Below the pieces are notes generated by a model that saw nothing but the letters and a program-made list of their open reading frames with translations, was not told where the DNA came from and searched no databases. A DNA stretch of 64,000 nt from Linnemannia schmuckeri (Eukaryota > Mortierellomycota > Mortierellomycetes > Mortierellales > Mortierellaceae): assembly GCA_029449235.1 (NCBI GenBank), contig JANATG010000011.1, positions 1,394,001 to 1,458,000 on the forward strand. The letters run 5' to 3'. The translations under genes were made by a program, and so were the position numbers. Below are positions 52,384 through 62,952 of this stretch, piece by piece. Position 1 is the first letter of the stretch, and every line of letters starts with the position of its first letter.

Positions 52384-52777
52384 GATCAGCAGCGGTGGCA
52401 GTGTGAGTGGGTGAGAGAGCGGAGAGTTGATTTCTCCTGATCGCTGTCTTTCTTGTTCGGTTGTGTATTTCCTGATTCGACAGAGGAGAAAAATGGCGTG
52501 TTTCTTGATGCAGGATTGTGTTATTTTTTGGAGGCGTTTGTTGTTATCGACGAGACAAGGCAACGACTCGGACTCAAAAAAGGGCGCTTACAACGCGAAG
52601 ATTAATCGCAAGTCCCAAATTGGGTAGAGGGTGTGAAACCAGTGTGGCGATAGCTACACGTGACTTTATCCTCCTTACGGTATTAAACGTCTTTTTTTCC
52701 TTCTTTTTTCTTCCTTCTATTCTTCCTTCACACTTTACTCCCTCTCCTCACCACCCCCAACAACACATATATCAACC
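52384..52777. promoter_or_regulatory. Divergent promoter region Pof3-like / TPI
   Basis: 394 bp lie between the start codons. The TPI side carries a long CT-rich leader (about 52690-52760). An E-box is listed separately. Shared control is inferred from spacing. Confidence 0.5.
52657..52662. promoter_or_regulatory. CACGTG E-box in the TPI/Pof3 promoter
   Basis: A palindromic CACGTG followed by AC (CACGTGAC), a bHLH recognition core, lies 116 bp upstream of the TPI start. Its use is not demonstrated. Confidence 0.35.
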
Positions 52778-54246
52778 ATGCCTCGCAAGTTCATCGTCGG
52801 CGGAAACTTCAAGGTACGCAAACAGCCTCTCTCACTTACTCACTTCCCTCACTTCTTCTCTCTTTTTGGTCAACTCGCCTTCTGTGGTTTTTTTTTTCTG
52901 TTTCTTCTCATTGCACAGACACACTCCCTTACGCACGTCGAGTCACGTCATGAGCACAACTCAGCCCTCACGCGCATACCCTGATCAACCAACATCACAT
53001 TCTCCACTTGTCCTTCAAACCATTATCACCACTATTCTGACTTTTGCGCCTTTTCTCCATGTTGCAATTGATAATAGTTGAACGGCTCCCAGTCGTCCTT
53101 GAAGACCTTGGTCGAGGGCATCAACCAGGGAAACCTTGACTCCAACGTCGGTAAGGACCGTCAATTGAAACTTATTTGGACATGCATGCATGCTCGTTAT
53201 AGCTTCCCGAATGATCTTTCTCTCTTTCTTTCTCCCGTTGCCTCGTGGGAGTGAATCCGATCTGTCAATTGCAAAAGATAGAAAAAAGAAAGAAAGCGCC
53301 AACTTATGACTAACGTCACTGCTCAACATTTTTTTTATATTTTTCACACATATTCCTCCGTCCGTCGATTCTCATTGCTCCGCATATCATCCCTCGAACA
53401 GAGATCGTTGTCTCCCCTCCCTTCGTCTACTTGGACCAGGTCCGCAAGGCCGTCCGTAAGGATGTCGCCGTTGCCGGTCAGAACTGCTACTCCAAGGCCT
53501 CCGGCGCCTACACTGGAGAGGTCGCGTAAGTACACTAACAAGTTTATTTTGAAGCGGTTGTGTTCCAGATGGTTGGACCGGTGCAAGTTTGAATGATGAT
53601 TCTAACCAGTTCTACCTATCTTTACCTTTTCTTTCATCTTCAATAATGCCTTACCGGTCTTATCCCCTCTTTCTACCAACTTTCATACGGAACACCATAA
53701 CGACTTTACAATTTATTGCGACACAACAGCGCTGAGATGCTCAAGGACATCGGCATCGAGTGGGTCATTCTCGGCCACTCTGAGCGTCGCGAGATCTTCA
53801 AGGAGACCGACGACGAGATCGGACTCAAGGTTGCCCACGCCTTGAAGGCCGGCCTCAAGGTTATGGCCTGCATCGGTGAGAAGTTGGAGGAGCGCGAGGC
53901 CAACAAGACCACCGAGGTTGTCGTCCGTCAGTTGGCCGCCATTGCCAAGCACGTGTCAGACTGGACCAACGTTGTCATTGCCTATGAGCCCGTCTGGGCC
54001 ATCGGTACCGGCAAGGTCGCTACCCCCGACCAGGCCCAGGAGGTCCACAAGGACATCCGCGCCTGGTTGAAGGAGAAGGTCTCTGCCGAGGTTGCCGAGG
54101 CCACTCGCATCATGTACGGCGGTTCCGTCAACGGTGGCAACGCCGCCACCCTCGCCAAGGAGGAGGACATCGATGGTTTCTTGGTCGGTGGTGCTTCTCT
54201 CAAGCCTGAGTTTGTCACCATCTGCAACGCCAAGGCCAAGATGTAA
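52778..54246 (+). CDS. TPI1: Triosephosphate isomerase
   Basis: Exons 52778-52813, 53078-53150, 53402-53525 and 53730-54246 encode 249 aa, the normal family length. The enzyme interconverts dihydroxyacetone phosphate and glyceraldehyde 3-phosphate in cytosolic glycolysis. Catalytic residues are visible: Asn10 and Lys12 in GGNFK, His94 in ILGHSERRE, and Glu164 in AYEPVWAIGTGK. The phosphate-binding loop YGGSVNGGNA is also present. The usual MNGS after the lysine reads LNGS here, so a Met is replaced by Leu at the start of exon 2. Codon use is extremely biased to C/G endings, typical of high expression. The small first exon and several introns in the 5' half are usual for fungal TPI. Confidence 0.97.
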
Positions 54247-54454
54247 ATTAGCTTCTCATTTTTTTTACCAACACCATCACCACCCTCCATCGTCTTTTGC
54301 TACCAAACATATTTGTCTCAACACCCAAATACTAATCAAGTAAACCGGCCATGTGTAAATAAAAATAAATTTTGAACACCAATCTTCATCTGTAATTTTG
54401 ACCACGGTAAAGTTTTCTTTTTCTTCGACATATCCCCGACAGAACCTGCCATTC

Positions 54455-54489
<35 letters not shown>

Positions 54490-54993
54490 CACGATGACAA
54501 AGTTCGATTGCTTCTTAAGATACTCCTCCAAGTTGAACAGAGGGAAAACGACAACCACACCCCCAACGGTAAACCAAATATTTCGCACGCTCAAACGAAA
54601 TGCAGTCTGGGGTCAACTTTTTTTTCTTCTTTTCTTTTTCTTAATGTCTCAATTGGTATTCCGACGCGTCTGTGCCATCCCCGATCCGTAGAAAACTCGA
54701 AAAAGAAGAATGTGGGGAGGGAGAGAGAAAAGAGAGTAGAAAGAAGCGTACATAGTTTTGTACATTTTTGCCAGCCGAAAGTGTGCTATGTTTTCGTATA
54801 TGATCGGTTGGAGAGAGGGCTAGACAAGGAATGAACGTCTTCAACTGAGCCGCGCCACAAAAAGTGTAAGTCTCTCTTCTTCCCCTGGAGTCACTTCCCT
54901 CATTCCTTTTTCATTCCTTCATTCCTCAGCCGACTCCATACATCTCGCCTCATCACAGCGACCCTTTGCATCTTACATTCACTGCCCTCTGTC
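54247..54993. other. Intergenic region TPI / SDR
   Basis: The TPI 3' end is followed by a T run at 54456-54489 (34 bp) and the CT-rich leader of the SDR gene. No gene is supported. Confidence 0.6.
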
Positions 54994-56549
54994 ATGTCAA
55001 GTATGCCCGCTCAAAGTGACTAGACGAGGAGCACTGACACTTTTGTGATACCAAGCAAGTGCAGAATTGATCACTGATATTTCGCCTATTCTTTCTCAAT
55101 GATATTTATTTTAGCATACCGATCGATCTTCAAAAAGGACCTTTTCAAAGGACAAGTCATCCTCGTCACAGGTGGAGGCACCGGTAAATCCCACGAAGCG
55201 ACCCTCAACCCTTTCTGTCTCCCTTTTTACTTTAATCGATAAAGATCCACACAGCTCACTTATCCAACATCCTGTTCACTTCATTATCAATAGGTATTGG
55301 AAGATGCATTGCACATGAGTTGGCAGCACTAGGGGCAACTATAATCATTGCGGCTCGCAAGTCCGAGCCGTTGAAGATTGTCCAGGACGAAATCCAAAAG
55401 CTGGGTGGGATCTGTGACACCATGTTGCTCAACATCCGTGATGCCGCCATGGCCACTCAGGTCATCGAGGATATTGTCGCAAAGCATGGCAAGCTCGACG
55501 GACTTGTGGTACGATAAGCACTTTCTTTGTCCTCCTCTTTGCTTGATACCTTGAACGCAATTACATGGCGGCAATCCATCTTGAGTCATACTCATTCCTG
55601 CTTTTCGTGATTCCTAAATAGAACAATGCAGGCGGTCAGTTCATGTCGCCAGCTAGTCAGCTGACCAGCAAGGGGTTTTCAACTGTTATTGATTTGAACT
55701 TGAATGGCACATACAACATGTGCAAGGCGGCCTTTGATGGGTACATGGGCGAACATGGCGGTCAGATCGTTACCATCGTCGCCGAGACCAGGAACGGTAT
55801 CCCTAGAGCCATGCACACGGTAAACTATTATGTTTCACATTCTTTTCTTTGCTTGTTACGGGGTTGAACACTTCATAGGGTCACCGTGCACTAACTGTCA
55901 CTTCTTTTAACATCAGGGAGCAGCTCGTGCAGGAATCATCAATATGACAAAGACGCTGGCGATTGAATGGGGCCCTTATAACGGTATTAGAATCAACTGT
56001 GTGGCGCCTGGGCTCATCATCAGTTCGGGTATGAAGAACTACCACGAGACCATGGTCGATCTCCTTGCGCACTCTCACTGGATGGTATGTCAGGGTTGAA
56101 GTTACAAAACTTCGTTTTTTTTTGCTCTCCTTGTCACTTGTTTGCAACAAGCAGACTCACTATCTAATCCACGTACGGGACATTGTTCGCAACCCTTTAC
56201 TGTCTCCTCTCCATTCTTTCCGCTCACGGGTCACTATGGCTCTCAGAACCCAACAAGTCGCTACGGAACAGAGTCTGAAGTCTCTGCAGCAGTCGCCTTT
56301 CTCCTCTCGCCCGCCGCATCATACATCAACGGCGTCAACCTTGAAGTTGATGGGGGCAGTTCTCTCAGCAAAGGCAATCCCGAGGGCGACGAACTCAAAT
56401 ACAACCCGGAAGGCAGTCACCACCCAGTCTATATTGGATGGCCTGAAGGAGCTGATAACGTCCATGGGATCAAACATGTCGACGCGCCGGTCAAGATTAA
56501 TGACTTGTTGAATAATTATAAGGCCATTGGGCGGAGCAGTAAGATATAG
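54994..56549 (+). CDS. Peroxisomal short-chain dehydrogenase/reductase, trans-2-enoyl-CoA reductase-like
   Basis: Six exons: 54994-55000, 55115-55183, 55294-55508, 55622-55819, 55917-56084 and 56247-56549, encoding 319 aa. The 7-nt first exon (ATG TCA A) fits phase; an alternative donor 15 nt later (A|GTGACT) also fits. NAD(P) binding is shown by VTGGGTGIGR at about 19-29 and NNAGG at about 98-102. After the active-site strand the sequence is HTGAARAGIINMTKTLAIEW, without the classical YxxxK. This is the arrangement seen in peroxisomal trans-2-enoyl-CoA reductase (PECR) and relatives. The last three residues, Ser-Lys-Ile, are a PTS1 variant, consistent with peroxisomal fatty-acid metabolism. 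The exact substrate is unknown. Confidence 0.88.
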
Positions 56550-57545
56550 AGATACTATATTTTTTGTATGGTATTCTAGTACGTCCCAGCCAAAGAAGGC
56601 GATGGAAAGGTTATATATAAAAGCCTATGCCTCCTTCCTTTTGTTTACGTTTGGTTTCTATCGTTTGGCCAGAATAGAATGCCTGATCTTTTTTTGCTCA
56701 GGATCTATCATTTTTTCCTTGCAATCCCTTCGTCCGTCATGGACTCTCTACCGTTGTTATTTTTTTGTGGGTGTCCTGTTTTGTGGAGGAGAAAATAACG
56801 AACTTAAGTAGTTCAGCGTGTCAGTTCAACACGGTTATTTTTGTCGCCTTGTCTGGATGTATTGTACGTCTACTAGAAGAAGCGATAGATCACTAAAAAA
56901 AGGGCGGAGAGGACTTCGGCGACGGTAAAAACAAACAATACAGATGCCCTTCATGATACTTTTTCCTTATCCCACCACATCTCAAGACAGCGCCCTGTCT
57001 CTTCATTCAAAAAACGTAGGTTGATAGAGATGGACATCCTGGGGCCACTTGGTTTGTTTTTCAGGGGAGAGAGGATGAGAGGGAAGGAAGGAGGGAGTGA
57101 GAAAGGGCATGTACCAAAGCATCCCTGTGAATGGTGCCCTTTATGGTTATCAGCATGCACTCATGCATTCAAAACGCATCTTTGAGGTAGCCAAGGAGAG
57201 ATGAAGCTCAAAGCAAGCGAAGGAAAGAATAGATGTCACACAGATTGTCAGGGCCGGGCTACAGGACGAGCAAAACGTGAGTAAGCTTTCCAAATATACC
57301 TTGTTTTGCCAGCTTGAAGAGAATAGAACCACGAGCTTTTTAGTCTCATGAGTGGCGTTCATTTAGATCGATAGTCAATCGGGATGATACGGTAATATGG
57401 CAGGCTCTGGGAAACATGACGATGGCATTGGAGACTATACTGGCAATAATAAGGCTGCTACTGTGAAGGCAGAAGAGCACTACAGCCTTTTCTTGTATTG
57501 TGCGCCATCAAAGTGCAGGAAAGTTGAATGCGCAGATGAAAGGGG

Positions 57546-57593
57546 GCAGAATTCAAGGAGTGAGAGGGAGCAGAATTCAAGGAGTGAGAGGGA
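57546..57593. repeat. 24-bp tandem duplication
   Basis: Two adjacent copies of a unit containing GCAGAATTCAAGGAGTGAGA. Confidence 0.85.
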
Positions 57594-58118
57594 GCGAGAA
57601 AGGGAGACATGGCTATAGCCACACAAAAAAGAGACACCCTTCTCCTTCAATCCCTCTCCCCTCACTACGCTGTCTGAAAAATGGCCTTCATGGTACCCTC
57701 CTCAAAAAAAAATAGTTAGCCTCAATGAGCGCTGCCACCCTTTGTCCTTTGGTGTGACCATACACCAACCCCTCATACTCTGTGTTCCTTCGCACAAACC
57801 TGACCCCATGGGCCCCCTCCTTTCTCTCCCCCCCTCATTTCCTGTCGTCCCACTCCTTCTCTTTTCTGCCCTTGAACCTTCTTTTTATATCGCTTGGATC
57901 CTTCTCGGTGTACTGTGCATATCTCTCCATGTGATGGGCGCCCTTATGCCTTCTGGTACCGTTTACTTCTTTCCTCTTCAAAGAGAAACAATACGCATAC
58001 AATCGAACCATCGAAACACTAGCTGGTTGGTGCTCCCCTCTCCTCAGGTTTGTTTATTTAATTGTTTCTCTCCTTATGGCTATCTGTGGCTGAAGATCTC
58101 TTTTACCCCGCGTCCTTC

Positions 58119-58125
58119 TATAAAA
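58119..58125 (+). promoter_or_regulatory. TATA box candidate, chitin deacetylase 1
   Basis: TATAAAA lies 211 bp before the ATG, ahead of a CT-rich leader. Position is plausible; unproven. Confidence 0.35.
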
Positions 58126-58329
58126 AAAACCTCAATTGCTTCTTTCTCGCGGTCCCTGAATCTCACCTCTTCTCCGCTTTAACCTCTCATACCTCCTTCT
58201 CTCATCGCCTACTTTCACCTTCCTCTCTTTCTCTCCGCGTCCTTCTCTTTCTCTTCGTCAATACTTCCCTTTATCTTTCCCTTCCCTCACACCTCATCGC
58301 TCTCACCCTTGCCTAAATTTACCATAACC

Positions 58330-59662
58330 ATGTTCTGCAAATACTTGTTAGCTGTTACCGCTATTGCTGCCTGCACACTCATCCCTTCCTCTCTTGCCTC
58401 ACCTATCCCAGTACCAGTACCCTCATTGCCCGCCGAATTCCAGGAACTGAACAAACGCGCCGGCGCAACCGTGATCCACGCCTGCACAGTCCCCAACTCC
58501 TTTGCAATTACTTTTGACGACGGCCCCGGCACGTTTACGAACGATCTGCTAGATTACTTGTATAGAAAGCAGATCAAGGTCACCTTCTTTGTCAATGGGT
58601 TCAACTACAACGATATCAAGAATCCTGACATCGCTGCAACTGTCAAGCGTGCCTTTGCAGCTGGACATCAGATTGGCTCTCATACCTGGTCCCATGCCGA
58701 CCTTGCCGCTTCTTCGACTAACATTGACGAGGAGATGACAAAGCGTAAGTTTTCTTCTTTGATTCTTTTGTGCTCACAGGCAGATGCATGCGCACATGGA
58801 GGGTGTCGTCGTCTATGATTCTGTAAATGCGTACAGAGAACATAGTAGCGGACATAGATGCACGTTTCTATCACCTTACCGACTAACATCTGTTGTACCT
58901 ATGCATTCTCTCTATGAATCTGATAGTTGATGTTGCGTTGAAGGAGCTGATTGGAAAGCGGCCTGTGTACATGCGGCCCCCCTACGGAAACACGTCACCC
59001 GCAGCACTCGAGTACCTGGGAGCCCATGGCTATAAGGTCATCAACTGGAATGTCGATACCGACGACTGGCAGCACGTAAGTTTTTTTTTGTTGTTGTTGT
59101 TGTTGTTGTTGCTGTTGTTGCTGTTGTTGTGATTATTTTGCGCTTTCCTTCTATTCTTCGTCGGAACTTTGATCCTTTGTACTGTTGCCATGGAGGAGGG
59201 ACGATAGTTAAGGAACATACTTAAATGGCGCAAAAAGGGATTCTTTCGCTTGTCGTTGTTCTCCCATCCCTTTGTTTTCTGCATGGATCTCTCTAATCAG
59301 AGCAAACCTCCGTCCTTTTTTTCTTCTCTTCTTTCTCCCTTTATCTCCTCCCCTTTCCCTCTCTCCATGTTTACACGTCCTATCCTGGGTATACAACATT
59401 CCGTACGCTTGCGCTGCACTTCCCCCCTTTCCCCTTGCCCATTCAATAGCCATCGAACTTCAAGTTGAACTTGCAGGCATACAAGAATGCCCTTCAGAGA
59501 GACACGACAGGCAAGACGTTCATCAGTCTACAGCATGATGCCGAGCCACTCACGGCCCAGGTCTTCTCCAAGATCGCGATCGAATATGTCCTCAGCAAAG
59601 GATTTAATATCATGCCTGTTGGCTCTTGTCTTGGCGACAATGATGGCTGGTACCGCGACTAA
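58330..59662 (+). CDS. Secreted chitin deacetylase (CE4 polysaccharide deacetylase), copy 1
   Basis: Exons 58330-58744, 58927-59075 and 59450-59662 encode 258 aa. The enzyme removes acetyl groups from chitin to give chitosan at the wall. A signal peptide is clear (MFCKYLLAVTAIAACTLIPS, cleavage near ASP). CE4 motifs are ITFDDGP at about 60-66 (catalytic base Asp and metal Asp), the zinc-binding HTWSH at about 117-121, RPPYG near 155-160, and a late motif FISLQHDAE. The length is that of a bare catalytic domain; no chitin-binding module or GPI signal is seen. Intron 1 is in phase 1 (AAG C|GTAAGT) and intron 2 in phase 0 (CAC|GTAAGT). A (GTT)n repeat starts 10 nt after the second donor. It is followed by a same-strand paralogue. 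Confidence 0.93.
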
Positions 59663-62142
59663 ATGGAGGGGTTAGTGTGCACAGCAGCACATCACAAAAG
59701 AGCTGACATAACCAAAGGAAGCAACCAAAACTACAACTAGCAACCCAATTATTTCTCGCTAGAAGGAGGAGCAAAAGAGGAGACGAAGAGGAGGTCCTTG
59801 GTAAGGAATGGAAGGGAGGGATTATTAGGTCATCTTTTCTCCTGTAACCATACCAGAGATCCTGCCACTTTTTTGAATGTCCGTGAGAGAGGAATTCAGC
59901 ACTCACAGACCCACACACCCACCTTTTTTTTATATTTGTCTTACACCCTTACACACTTCTTTTTTATACAAACATCCATCACTTGGTCGAAACTGCGTCC
60001 GTGAGGGTTTTTTCCCTCCTTCCTCTACCCGGTACCATCATCATTTCATATTCCTAGTCATCTATCATTCACATTTTCATATATAGTACTACATAGCAAT
60101 ATATAGCATCTTACACTCGCCATCCTTCTTAATACAAAAGAACAATATATCTACTTTCAATTCTGCCGTTTTTTGCCTTGTGAAAAGATGACAGATCTGA
60201 GAGGTGAGCCGAAGGGAGAGAGAGGGAGGGGTCTCGATCTTCTTGCAAATGACAATCTCCGCGCTCATAGATCGTGATGCCATCTTATTCCTGGGCGCCC
60301 ACCCTCGTTAATTAACCGGCTTGGGGTGGTACAGTGCAGTCCGTGTGGTTAGGTCCAAGATACGTAAATGCAAAGTTTATAAAACAGACACACGCATAAA
60401 CAGACATCTGTCCGATCATCTGTCCGTCCGTCCGTCCACAGATCGGGCAAAAAAAAAAAAAAAGCAAAAAGTTGAGAGCAATCGACTCACTCACATCCCA
60501 AAAGGGCCAAAATAAGTAACTTTTGATGGTTCACGTTCCTCCAAAAACAAAAAGAGAGCACTTTTTGTTTGTTATGCCGACTAAGCCTGGATCAAAAAGC
60601 CATGGATACAGGCGTTTACCTTTTTTTTTTTCTTTTTTTTTTTTGCTTGTTAAAAAGGTGGGTTTGAAGGGAGGATCTGGACTCTGGATTCAATGAAAGG
60701 AGGAACAATGAAAACCCCGATCTCATTTTTTGCTAGAGAGAGTTAGCCATTTGTCTCTTGTTGGACCCTCTCACTGAGAGACATATATTTGAAGTACAGC
60801 TGAAAGAAAGGAAGGAATGAGGTGAAAGAATAATGACGAGAATAGATAATTGATTTGCGGACTGAATGTGAAAAGAAAAACGAACAAAAGATAGCAGACA
60901 AATGTTTCATAGCAAAACTTCCGCCCACCCCTTCCCCTTGAAGCAAGCTAGAAAAATAGTGAATATCGGAAGAGATGAACAATGAAGAGGATACAGGAAG
61001 GTGCGGTGTACGCAATTGCATTTATTTCGTAGGTTTGAAGGCATCCAGGTAATTCACAAAGGGGGTAAAGTTTGGCATTTTCTTGTTTCTGGACGCCAGA
61101 CAGAGGGAGCCATTAGACAATAGACAACTGCTTCCGCGAGGGGCTCGCGGTGGTTAGGATGAATATGTGTTTATTGGGAAATGCAGGGGGAGAGACGCAG
61201 GCAGGGTTTGATTTGATTTGATTGTTACAAAGAGAAGAGAGTCGATAGTTCATTACCCACCCTGACGGTTGGACAAGAAAACCAAATGTGTGATTGCAGG
61301 GGTTTCACCACCAAACACCTTGTCAAGAGTAAAAATATCACTTTGCTTTTGATGGATGATCACCCACCAATTGCTACGCTTAAACCTCCCTCAAATGGTT
61401 GATGGGTGCGATGGCTCAAGGGCGCGTTTCGCTTGCGCGACTGACTTGCAGGCTACAGGGAATTCATGCAAAAAAGGAGGGTTTATTTTCAGCAAATACA
61501 TAAGAATAGATAAACCGGAGGTAAGGGTGGGGAATCGTCTATTTGTTGTATCTATCGCATTTCATGGTTGCGGTTGGTCATGAGTGAGCACCGCGCGTGG
61601 TTGGTTGGCTATTTTTCTTTTTCTAACAAGTGCTCTCAAGAAACTTGCCTGACCTGCCTGACTGACTGACTGTGCTTTTTGCTTGCCCTGTTTGTCAGGG
61701 AAAAATAAATTATTTCAGGGGGTATGTGGTTCTAGACTTGGAACAAACCACGTAGGCTGTGGAGTAGAATAGGGGTGCGGTCAGTCAGCAACACGCACCC
61801 TGGATACATGTACTGTACCTCTGGATGTAGTATGATCATATACCTCTCTGTGGAACAACCACCAAAATAAAAAATCGCACTAGAACATTATGAGCACTTC
61901 CACTTCAGGTCTGGTCCCACCCTTCCACCAAGTCCTTTTTCGCAGCTAGAAGGGTTATATTTGTGAACAAGAGGTATGTACCATGGTCACACTGTGTACA
62001 TATACACACAAGCATAAATGTCAACCGGTTTCAATGAGAAGAAAAAAAAGTGAGAAAAGGCGATTGTGGATGATCAGTCATGACTTTCACGAAAGTTCTC
62101 GAGCAATGGTGTTTGTTTGTTTGTTTTGTTCCGACACAACCC

Positions 62143-62150
62143 TGACGTCA
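62143..62150. promoter_or_regulatory. TGACGTCA palindrome (CRE/ATF-type site)
   Basis: A perfect CRE consensus about 800 bp upstream of chitin deacetylase 2, of the type bound by bZIP ATF/CREB factors. One such 8-mer can occur by chance. Confidence 0.3.
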
Positions 62151-62789
62151 ATGAGTGGATCTTTTATCTCCGGATCAGTTCATTTTTTTCTGGGACCAAA
62201 GAGAGTAAGCAGGTACCTAGCTTTGTTTCGGTTCCCGGTGTCTGATTTTTTTTGTCTCACTTTTCACTTCCTTTCAGGAATAATATGGATAAGGCATCGC
62301 TGGGGAATGCTAGTTGAGTGACTAAGGGAGGGTTGGTAATAACGAGGTAGAAGGGGCATGCATTGAGTGGACGAGCTTATCCTGCATCAATAACCGTTGG
62401 TTTCCTCGCGTTCCCGCCCTCACAAAATCTCTGGATCGTTTTCAAACCGCACAACAATGAGATGAAAAAAAGAAAAAAAAAACAGGGTCGAAAGGCAGGG
62501 CGAAATGCGTACTCCTCAATGGTCCAATTGAAAAAGAGAGAAAAAATAGAGTAATAGCATGGTTTGTAGAGTTGTAGATAGGAGGGCAGAGCCGACAAAG
62601 GGAACGATAAAAAAGAAATGCAAGTGAGCCATTGCGGTGCCTTTTTTTTTATTCAACAGGTGGTCGGTCTGGCTATTGTGTTTTTGGTCCTTCTTTTTTC
62701 CGTCCTAGTTTTGTGCCTTTGTTCGACTGTATTGGTATTCAATGATACCAGTTTTATTCATGAGTTGGGCTGCTTTTGCGCGTCGGTTG

Positions 62790-62796
62790 TATAAAA
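62790..62796 (+). promoter_or_regulatory. TATA box candidate, chitin deacetylase 2
   Basis: TATAAAA sits 163 bp upstream of the ATG, followed by a CT-rich leader. Confidence 0.45.
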
Positions 62797-62952
62797 AGAG
62801 CGGCATCTTCCCCGTTTTTGTAGTTTTCTTTTTCTGTTCATCATCTGCACTCTGCTTTCGTTTACTTTCAGTCTCACTTGCATTCATCCTCTCTCTCGAA
62901 TACCTTTCTCTTCTCTCCACTCCACCCACTTCTGCATCAACAAACATCCATA

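Larger units (their letters stand above)
56550..58329. other. Intergenic region SDR / chitin deacetylase 1
   Basis: No gene is supported in 1.8 kb. It contains a 24-bp direct repeat (57546-57593) and, from about 57760, a long CT-rich + strand stretch leading into the deacetylase gene. Confidence 0.55.
59663..62952. other. Intergenic region between the two chitin deacetylases
   Basis: 3.3 kb without a supportable gene. Candidate promoter elements of copy 2 are listed separately. The rest is AT-rich with homopolymers. Confidence 0.55.
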
